Assembly (NCBI GenBank): GCA_964019135.1
Contig: OZ025248.1
Span: 37,379,670 to 37,443,669 of the forward strand
DNA from: Arenicola marina
Taxonomy: Eukaryota; Annelida; Polychaeta; Arenicolidae
Reading direction: 5' to 3'
Length of the DNA stretch: 64,000 bases
In this document: piece by piece, positions 11,406-21,008 of the stretch
Layout: each line of letters begins with the position of its first letter
Position numbering within the stretch: position 1 is the first letter of the stretch
Made by a program: the position numbers and the translations under genes
Notes under the pieces: generated by a model
What the model was told of the DNA's origin: nothing
Seen by the model: only the letters and a program-made list of their open reading frames with translations
Databases searched by the model: none

Positions 11406-14400
11406 CCATAGCAAAGAGTTGCAGTGGAGAAATCGGATTCGTGCAAGTTGATGAGAAAAGTAAACAATTAATACCAACAAGATACCGCTTCCGCGAGTTC
11501 TTAGACCAAGACATCAATATAGTATTTTCCACTTCTCGGTATCGTAATTAACTAGCAGAAGGCAGTCATTCTTCCATTCAAACAAAAATACGCTGAACAA
11601 AAATGAAATCTTAGCTGTAGACATGATTTTTTTTATATTCCGGAACCAAATCATTACCAATAATATTATCTTTCATATAGGATAAAACAAGTTTCTTAAA
11701 TTCATGGACGATGAGTTTCATAACAGAAATAAATGGGATATGGGAATCAATTCAATACATTTATTTACCTTGAAGGCCTATTTTTATGTTATGTATGGGA
11801 GAGTGAAAGCACGTCCACGGGATAACAGCCCACTCTTTCTTTCATATATGCAAGGCGACTGAGAAATATGCTAGAACGTTGTTCTTCATAATATCGCGAA
11901 CCATAGCCTTAATCCATTGTTGCATTGTTGAGTGATAAGTGGGTTACACACCTTATGGCTATAAGCTATAAATGCCTTGGTGTCACTGATATGCTGTAAG
12001 TGGAGTTCATGCTACACGTACAGCTTCATCATGGGTCTGGCCTTCATGGGTCTCGTCAGCGCTATTTCATTTGTCTATAATGTTCGGGGGCCGCTCTGGT
12101 TTGACTCGGCTAATGCCTAACATTGACGCTTGGCACGAACAACGTTGCGTCAGCGATATATCGAGGACTGGTTTCGTGAGGCCGAATATTACTTAGAGCT
12201 GTTCGGAATTAGCAAAATCCATTTATCTATCAGCTGTTATGACAAGAACGTAGGTTTTGGCCTGTTGCCAGAGTCTACCTGGACAGACCATAATGATTTG
12301 GACGTGTCTTTGTATCGTTAATCACTTGAATGGTGCAGCGCCTATTAATAGCACCTGTATTCGGCAGAAGTTGTCTCACGGGGGTACCTAAATATCGTGT
12401 GTATGGCCCTAAAGTAATTGAGACGTTAGTTGCCCATAAAAAAAGCAAACACAATTATAGACGAAGAGGGAAAAATTCGTTTTGCCTACTTATGTTGCGG
12501 CGCATGCAGACTATTATTTCCGGTGGAGGGGAAGTTGATTGATGGTAAGTGACGCATTACACATAGACAAAGTACTACCTGCAGTGTTTCATTAGCGCTC
12601 GACGTTTAACGTACTTCTTATCTTTATTATGCTTAAGAACCATATAAGCAAAATGAAAGTGTAATAAAGGTCTTAGTACTTCCGCTGAATGAAATGGTCA
12701 ATAAAAAAAACACATGAATATTTTTTATTCGTGGCATAATGATCTCACTTGGTCCTAATCAAACTAGATCTAACGGGCAGTGTTTAATCGAATCCTCGTC
12801 AGTTCGGGGTGTGGTTTTTTCAGCGTCTGGAGCAGAGGGAAGGTGACATTCTACTCCGGAAATGGTGGGCGCGATGGCTCGGTCGATGTTTAATGGAAGA
12901 CACCAAAGAGCCCAGGGCCAAAAGGGACTTTCTAAAGAGTTGCATATGTCTCCGGAAGATGATAGGTCTAAAGGAGATAAAACGAATCACGGATAAGAAC
13001 TCAATCCACTAGTGTTAGTGGAAAAAGGTTTTAATTCGTTTGCAATGAGATGAAAAAAATATTACATTTGGCAGCGAAAACACACCCATGATTTTGAACG
13101 CCTAAGCCGCATGTTGAGCCTCCCATCTTGGTTACTACCACTTCCTTGTTACTGAATGACCATGTAGATGGGAAAGTTCATGGTTCCACTTCCATTCCAT
13201 TCCATTCATCCACCTAATGTATTCAGCACAATAGGGAGTAGACTGATTATATAATCACAAGTATAGAAAGACGTCTTTTTGTTGTGAACAGCGACACACT
13301 TTGCATCAGAAGCTGCAACAGCTGCAACCACCGTACATCAAGCGTGAAACAGAAGCAAAGAGACATCTAAGTGGCATCAACAACCGTTGTCGAGAGTGCA
13401 TGATTCAAATACAAATCATTCCAGTAAACCTGAGAAATACAAATAGATTGAGATTCCAGCGATATCAATACTAACCTGCTTGGAGGCAGGGTCTTGTCTT
13501 GCCGGGTTAAGGCATCCCAGGAATACGCAACTCACCGTTGTATCTCTGGGTCTCAATGTGAGCCTCGGTCTGACGCCGTCCAGCTGTTGACCTACATCCT
13601 GTGCGGACGAAAAGTTGCATCCATGACATGCCACAAAGGATGGATATTAATCATATCATGTCTTGTGGTGCCGCGCCACCAGCCGCAATATGACTCATGG
13701 CATTCCCAGGGAAAGCCTGAATTCCTTTTGTGAAAACGGTTAGTCGCTAAATCACCCGGCCGCCTACCGTCCGCTTTCAGCGATGTCGGCATTTAGCCCA
13801 GATATTCATCATGTAACGGCCGTTAGCTGGTCGCTTCACACAATGGTTGCAGGGACAACCGGTGAAAATGGCGATTCATGGGTGAAAGATTTAAAGGGAG
13901 TTGTCGCAACGTGGACATATAATTTACCAATCTTAGACAGTGGCGCCCCCATACAGGACCATCTCACAGAGCTGTTGGGCGTCTCAAAACAAGTCGGTTG
14001 CTCTTTTTGGTGTCGGCGTTTATTTGACCAGTAATCGGATAAGATACCCACTAGGAAGTCTCGTTTTCGTGCGGCCTCCTTTCTTCGATGGTATCATCAA
14101 GGCTCCTGAATAGATTCATGTGATTTGAGGCCTCTGAGCACAGCCTGAGAACAAAGCTCCAACCAGATAAGCCAGCAAACGAAATTCAAGGGTTGGCGCA
14201 TGGGTTGGGGAAGGCCAGGGTACCTGCCGGTAAACACGGAGACCGGAACTAACCTTTATGCTACATCCTGGCGCATGTTACAGTTGGCCTGAGGGCTTCT
14301 TATATACGGCGTGTACGTGACGCTTCAAAGAGATACGTTGTTGTAGCCCAGGCATATGAGATGCATTAAAACTCATGTTTGTTCCTCACGAGATGATTAG

Positions 14401-15059
14401 CAGAAAACTAATATAAAATGTATTAATAATCGCCTACCATTCCATATAATCGACCAGTATTCTATCGTATTGAGGCCGTTATATCATTTTATTATATATA
14501 CGTCATCTCACACGAACTTTGTTCAAAGCCAGGTCAGGTAAGTTATGGTTAATGCCTTCAACAAGCGGGCCAATGTTACCATGCTAAATCTGTGTATGCA
14601 GTTGAGGTGGAATAAGCGAGGGGTTAGTCTGCATTTGTTCAGCGTCAGCACTACTCGAATTATCTCTCAAAAATATATTCCAAAATTAAAAGCAAATTCT
14701 GTTTCTAGCTCGGCGCGAATTAGCATGGTATCCTTTATCATTGCTTCCGCATTTTTTCATCGTTAATTGATGTGATCCGTGTACATAATATCCACGCTAA
14801 CTTCAATAAGCTCCGGATCCAGCAACAGCAGCAAACCATGTAACCCATGATCATAGTAGGTGATTCATTGTTCCAACCACACTGGGAATCTGGATGGATT
14901 AACTCATCCATAATTGTGACTGTACAACAATTCAATCTGCGCGGTATTGAGACATACTTAGTAGATTGGCCAGCAAGCAATGGACAAGAAGGGCATAGAT
15001 TGGCATGGCACACACGGCGTCCCTCGTGATCGGGTGATATCTACATCAGTCCAGAATAG

Positions 15060-15112
15060 CAAACAATCCTCCTCTTCAACCCCAACCCCCTCCCCCCACC
15101 CCCACACACAAA
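15060..15112 (+). repeat. C-rich tract upstream of acceptor-like site, copy 2
   Basis: CCTCCTCTTCAACCCCAACC followed by runs of C and then CACACACAAAAGCACAACAT. The orthologous tracts at 32,164-32,205, 46,723-46,795 and 54,190-54,225 differ greatly in C-run length. Each is followed 30-40 bases later by the acceptor-like TTTGCNTTTCCAGGAA site. Confidence 0.8.
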
Positions 15113-15153
15113 AGCACAACATATCTTGATCTCGTCGTTGTTTGCTTTTCCAG

Positions 15154-15345
15154 GAACCACCGGCCTGCATGGTACGTGGCAGAACACCAGGTCGCAATGG
15201 GCATGTCACATACAATCACGGCCAATCTTCCAAATCTTGCCACCCATCGCGCTGGCGGCGGAATGTTTTAGAGACAGCTACGGGATGTTGCGATGCGTAA
15301 TGAATATGGGACGACGATGGATGGATTTAGGTGTCAGGTGATTGG
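15154..15345 (+). other. Acceptor-flanked, exon-like segment, copy 2
   Basis: A strong 3' splice-site-like sequence, GTTTGCTTTTCCAG|GAACC, precedes a conserved stretch whose frame reads TTGLHGTWQNTRSQW. Orthologs follow the same signal in copies 3 (32,262), 4 (46,830) and 5 (54,266). In copies 3 and 4 the frame starts GITGLHGTWQNTR, which recalls the first strand of avidin-family proteins (pattern TGTWxNxLGS). It is one residue short, and the later signature strands are not convincingly present. Copy 1 lacks the region. Treat this as a possible relic exon with a speculative avidin-like assignment. Confidence 0.2.
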
Positions 15346-17077
15346 ATCTGCCTTTGTCATTACCACATGGAATGAATCACTCGGGCTTTTGTCAATGATT
15401 ATCCCTCGTGTGTACACCGTCGAGTGTTCCACAAGTGTGCTAATAACTACAACGCGTAGGCCACCCATGCTGCATCCATCTTACTAAAGCAATGGATTGA
15501 CCACCAGCTTGTTAATTACTTGATAGCTATCGTTGGTTAAACAGTACACTCACCTGACCTACTGTACAAGACATATCTGTAACTACATGTCAACGTATTA
15601 CTTCACTTTTATTTCCCTTCAATGAACTCCGATCCGAGTGGGGGGGGAAAGGACTATTATGGTGATGGTGTAGCTCCGTCTCAGATATAGTGGGTCCTTG
15701 TGACTGTCACGCCCACCCCACTCCACGCCCACACACCCTCTGACACGATGGCTTAATAATGATTAATAGGGCGGCATGCGTGCACCATGTGTTTGGCCTC
15801 ACTACTCAGAAGTGAAGTCAGAATGTATGAAACCCTTGACTGATCGATCGCCAGGATTGACTTACTCTCCTGGTGAGACTGGGAGCAAGCAAGGGATGAG
15901 GGTAGTAGGGGGCCTCCTAAGAGCCTAACGACACGTGGATCGATGGTTCGAGCCGTGCTGTGGCCCTGTCTGTGTGGTTGCAGGATAAAGATCCCATGTC
16001 CTTCCTCGCAAAGAGTACGGGCTTACCCCCCAGGGACATGGCTCCACTCTCCGTTCCTTCTCCGACTGACGCAATATGACCAAAAGTGGTTAAAACTTCC
16101 TCCATATACAACCTGTCAGCAGAAGAGAGGTGGGGCGGGGCGCATGTTTGGCCAATGCGGCCAACACTCATTACTCCTCAATGTCCAGAAATGAAACCAT
16201 GTCTCACTTGGTGATCGGGATTCATGGGTTACCAAAGTGACTCAATAGCATTTCATTTCCATTTTCGGAATATATAATGGAAACCTTGAACACCCAAGCC
16301 CAGCCCCATGCCACCCTCCCATCTCCCTCCCATCCCCAACCTGCTTTATACACGGCTTTCGTGCATAGTCATCATTTCTGGAACTATCCCTGGAAATTGC
16401 TTCAGCGTCGTCGAAATAAACCTCATGTACTAGTTAATTACACCCGTCATTACGCAAAGTGGCCACAAGCTTTTCGCAGTCAACAACGGAAGTTTAAAAA
16501 TAGAATAATGACGTAAAAAGTCAACTCTGTTATAAAGTACAGTTTCATGGCAGTTCTCACATTGTATTTAATCATAGCTTGACGTTGGTTTGACAGGTTT
16601 GTAATTAGTAAGATGAAAATTAACGAAACAAAATAAGTCATTGCGTAAAAATAACATTTAATTATTTACACGTTTTCACCTTGAACGATGCCGTGCTCTG
16701 GATGTAATTAGGTAGCGTATTAATTCATCGCCCCATCTTCGTAAAGCGTAAGCCTTGCACACGTGAGACAGCTGAGACAGCTATTGGCTTGTTTTGGGTG
16801 AATGCAATGCCCTCAGCGCAATTTTTGTAATGATCTGTTTCCGAGCCTTTGCCCTTTAAAAAAAGAACACATATATACTTTCCTATAGCTTGAAAGACAT
16901 GCATTATTCCGGCCTAGACCAAAGAAACACATTGGTGGTTAATAACGCACGCTTAAACGCAACAATGATGTATTGCCAGCTGCATAGAGGGTTTATTGCT
17001 CACACCGCAAACCGCTAAAGACCGCAGAGAAAAAATGAGATTGAAAATTAAATGGAAAGTTGGACTTTTTTTTTGTG

Positions 17078-17195
17078 GACATGAAAGGTAAACTGGGCCA
17101 CGCAACAACCTGTGATAATGGAAGGGGAGCTGGACAAAGATCAGATGCAGCTGCCGCGGAAAACAACACGACCTGTTGATGTACAGCTCTGGGGC
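17078..17195 (-). repeat. SINE relic, copy 2 (third insertion site)
   Basis: Starts with CATGAAAGGTAAACTGGGCC and ends around CCTGTTGATGTACAGCTC, the two hallmarks shared with the other SINE relics. Orthologs are at 34,093-34,233 (copy 3) and 56,153-56,295 (copy 5). The presumed copy 1 site is disrupted. The tRNA-like head is poorly preserved. Confidence 0.42.
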
Positions 17196-20032
17196 TGTCG
17201 TCATAATCGCTACTTGGGCTACGCCACTAGACTTACTGCTAAGTGGAAGATTTATCGAGTTCAAAATACATAAGTAGTCACCCAAAATTAGATTTTCTGA
17301 ATTAAGAAAATGATCAAATGACATTAAAGAGGATTTTTTCTGCCATCTCTTCAGCCTTGATTTGGAAACATTGCGTTTATGATGATGACGATGAGAGAGA
17401 CACGTCATTAGTTGTCATCATGAAGAGGGACAATTGTGGCCGAGCACCGTTACCACCAAATAAATATCAGATGGAATGGTGGCACCCTTGTCATGTGTAC
17501 TTAGCCTAATTACCTGCTTGAGACCACAAATAACGACACATGACATATTCTTATTGAAGTGGTGAGCCGACAGCCGACAGCATCATTACACAGAAATCCT
17601 GTTGGATATCGCATTTGTTGCAGGAAGTTAATTACGTGTGAGAAAACTCCCTTGGCTAGATATACATCGCCACTCGAGGCTCTCCACAGGCAAAACTTTA
17701 CTGGCAGTTCGTCGTAAACAACACTGTTCCTGTCACTGATGGTGCTGGGGGACACGACTGCAGACTGTAGGCGACTGTATGCGATTGGTGGGGTGAAAGG
17801 AGGGTGTAGTACATGGTGATCTCTGTCAGCATGGCACTGCAATGAGTTTAGAATAGGTTCAAAGTCCACTGGAGAGTGGAGCTGCCCAAGTAGCGATATC
17901 ACCACAGCCATCGGCTAGGCCAAACACTGAGATTCGAAGAAGGCCGATGCAAGCCATGGATCAAAATGAAAAAAGTACATTTCCTGCGAAACTAGATTTC
18001 TCACTCATGGAACCTGATTCTTCGGCTCAAAACACGGATCCAGTCCTACAGTCATACATTAACTGAGAAAGCAATAGTTAAAAAATACCATTCACATAAT
18101 TATCACGCACCAAAAATGCAACAGGCTGTGATTCTGTTTACTACCGCTAGGGACGTATGAGATTACGAACAAGAGGCGCTAACCGTGTGTAACTTCCGCC
18201 ATGAACACCGCCCCTGGCATCGAACAACATCTTGGAACAAGGTGAAGATTGCGATATCATGGCATCAGCCCCCTGTAGCCGGACGTGACTTGCCCGCTTA
18301 GCACACCTTCATTAACCAAGAGATACAAGAGAGAGCAAATCGCCTGTTGTCCCGAAACATTGACTACCAAGTCGCGTCAGATCACGCCAGCTCGCGACGA
18401 CTTATCGTAAAGAGGGCCTCGGGGTAAAGGTTCGCCTGCAAGGGCGTCTCAAGAGAAGCCAGACTGTGATTCCCGGGTCTTTTCATGCCGGTCACCATGT
18501 GTCGGGTGTCTCACCGGGGTAGCATTTTCCCTAGTATTGGTGCGCCAAGTCCAACTGGGGCCGAGCATGAATGTTACATTCTGTTGCGCATTTTCTCGTT
18601 TTATTTTACCCATTTTACCCAACTTAGGATTAGTCGAAGCACCACGTGGCATTTCATTTCAAGAGTAATAACCCCTTTGAAAGCGTCGTTTCTCCAACGC
18701 GACCCACATTTCTACAGTTTTACTCACTTACTCCCAATCAAGTTTTCACTATACACATCGAGTGCAAGGGCACTGAAACGATAGCCAGATTTAAAAGTAA
18801 GTGCAATGGGAGTAACCAACCAAGCAAATGGATCATGCGGTCATCAACAAGTACTATTGTCTCGTAATAGCTCACACATTACTCATATATAATATTCAGA
18901 TTTTTGGCAGGAAATAAGGGCAATAAAATATAAGCATGCCTCATCATTTATTCCATAATAAAAAGACCTAAAATAGTCATTCGCTTCAAAAACGTTTTCT
19001 GCCACTGAAATCAATTTTTCCGCGAGCTATTTACACCAGTGTTTGAAATCTAACCGCGTGACGCATGCCTGGTACGCCATAGGCATGGTGTCTGCAAGGT
19101 TATCTGGTGGAGAACACGATCTTACGACCTTTATCAGTAACAGGCGCTCGCAGTGGTGCGCGAAATGTTTTCTCCTTTTTTTCACCGGGCGGCATGGCAC
19201 TGTGGCTTCCAGCAGTGAATGATCTCAGACGAAATGCTCTAACGAGGGTTGAAGGCTTAGAAAATGAGCTGTGACGGCCGATCAGATTCGACTTCATGGT
19301 CCCTGAGGAAGCCGTTAATGATAGGTGTGGGTCCCCGTTAAGGAACCACGTGTAGGGCCTGGGGGTGGGGCTAGGGGACTGTGGCGCCGTCCGACAGCCG
19401 CCCCTGGAGCACTTTCAGCGTTAAAAGTTATGGTGCACTTATTATGTAGCCACAGGAGTGCTGATTCGAGGCGCGTGGTCGGTTTAGGGAATAGCGTCGG
19501 CTGACACACCACTTCATTTCTCCGGGCAGGTCATACCAACACTGTTACACAAACACGTGTAACATTCGTTTCCTTTTTATTCTCTGTTGGTCCATTTTGG
19601 ACTATGATAACGTTTGGTGTGTTTAAGCTATCGCCTGTGTATATATATTATCTGCGAGTGGCATCGCAAAATTTAGTTTCATTAAAGAGGTTGTAAAATA
19701 CCACCTGCTGGCATCAGTCATATGCAAGCGCAAGAGGTAGTTTTGGCCGCGATAAAGCGTTATCATTACAAAGGTATCGTTACGAAGCCATCATGTTGCT
19801 CTTAGTGCAAGCTTGCCCGAACGGTAATATACGCACATTATCAAACACCAATATATGCCTAACCCTTGGACGACAAGAGGATGATCTGCGGATGCCAAAT
19901 CTCCAATATACTTTGAAATGCATCAATGAATAAGCAAAGCTATTAGAAAGGACTTGCGTGCGTCAAACCCCCGATTGTTGCTTTTAGCAGTCCGGGAAGC
20001 CAGACGCTACCGGTCACCGCGGGTTCCCTCAC

Positions 20033-20180
20033 ATCAGCTTCATAAATCCCCAATAAACAGGGCAACAGAACCACGCATGGCCAATGAAACCATCAAGCAT
20101 GGCCTCTAACGCACATTTAATGCCCCGTATATACCGAGCGGCATCCTTGAGGCAAGCTTCCTTAAATGTTTTTTTTTTCT
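20033..20180 (-). other. Exon-like minus-strand segment, copy 2
   Basis: Read on the minus strand, the segment follows an acceptor-like ACATTTAGAG, runs about 148 bases in one open frame containing KTFKEACLKDAARYIRGIKC and later PVYWGFMKLM, and ends at a donor-like GAT|GTGAGG. Copy 5 (about 60,470-60,625) has the same frame with KTFKEACHKEDARYIQGIKC but has lost the GTGAGG donor. Copies 1 (4,570-4,722) and 4 (50,375-50,530) keep most of the frame and the donor. Copy 3 (36,565-36,723) is shifted out of frame. I recognise no family. It could be a relic exon or a chance frame. Confidence 0.25.
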
Positions 20181-21008
20181 CTAAATGTAACTCCTTGGTA
20201 TGCTTTGGTAATGCGTTAGGCCGACGTACGTGTGCCGTCAAGAGAGGAGCCGGGTGAAGTGGGGGTCGGCGGTGTGTAGCGTCAGTAGGGGGCGGTGGAA
20301 ACGTCCCCAGTAGCAGCACCACCTGTCAGCACCACCTGTCATCGCCAGTGCTTTGCTACACCTAGTCTGGCGGGGGGGAGAAGCCCTGGGTCCCCAACGT
20401 GACGGGAGTCGCACGACATGCGGCCTCGCCCGAACGCTTTCACCGCGGATGCCCTCAAGAAGACTACTAACAGACTGGATTTTAGGGACTAATAAGAAAC
20501 AGGGTTTATACGCACTGATCAAAAAATTAATCATGAAATATATCTATACTTTTAATTACTGTACTTAATACATTCCGAAAGGGAATTAATATTTTGCCAT
20601 CGTGACTTTATCCAGCACCTTAGCATGGCACTAACAACTGTTTTTACTGATAAGCTACAGTAACATTGAATACAAACACTTTCTGTGATTTAATACCATT
20701 TCAATTAAAACCAGATGAGATAAGGTTTCGGCGTATATTCCAGCTTACCGTATTATAGCATTTGGTCATCCGATGTTTAATGCGCTAGGTGGCCTGGCCG
20801 TCTTCCGGGACAGACCGTCTACCGGACTCGCCCTCAGTCTGACCTATATACACGTGTCTCCCGACCTACTACCAGGCAATCATTTCACATCGGCCTGGTT
20901 TGGGCATTGGAAGGTGTTCATTCATCCGTCTTTCCCAAACAAATGAACTCTCTTGAGTTGTTTACCAGGAAGCCAGGAAATCTGCAAACATGTCATATCG
21001 CGGGTTAG

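Larger units (their letters stand above)
1..13631 (+). repeat. Macrosatellite copy 1 (starts at window edge)
   Basis: This is the first copy and serves as reference. In order it holds: a head block (1-975) containing a SINE relic; a foreign segment with hairpin repeats (about 976-1,470) where copies 2, 4 and 5 instead have 2-3 kb of shared sequence; the block around 2,640 (GGACACGACTGCAGAC); a block shared by all five copies (about 3,740-5,030); a 70-bp tandem array (6,808-7,297); a C-rich tract (7,536-7,618); a conserved minus-strand frame (8,030-8,311); a 23-bp triplet (9,077-9,145); a 26-bp array (10,196-10,495); a second SINE relic (about 11,258-11,405); and a tail ending in the CTTGGAGGCAGGG block. 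Other stretches of more than 300 bases show no gene or RNA I can recognise. Confidence 0.88.
14345..16840 (+). repeat. Unit segment present in copies 2, 4 and 5, absent from copy 1
   Basis: This 2.5-kb part of the unit starts around GCCCAGGCATATGAGATG and runs to the sequence before GCCTTTGCCCTTTAA. Counterparts are about 45,995-48,880 and 53,680-55,840; copy 3 keeps about 31,950-33,915. It holds the poly-C tract, the acceptor-like site and the block TTACGCAAAGTGGCCACAAG. I see no gene elsewhere in it. Copy 1 has a shorter unrelated segment in its place. Confidence 0.75.

Noticed and set aside
12130-12321. 63-codon plus-strand frame with a protein-like look (IEDWFREAEYYLELFG)
   Set aside because: Copies 2 (about 29,007) and 3 (about 42,250) have early stops and indels in the same region.
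16953-17408. 151-codon minus-strand frame in copy 2
   Set aside because: It runs through a SINE relic and is not preserved in the homologous parts of copies 1, 3 and 5.
17510-17911. 133-codon minus-strand frame in copy 2
   Set aside because: The homologous segments around 2,520-2,830 and 34,480-34,770 do not keep the frame.
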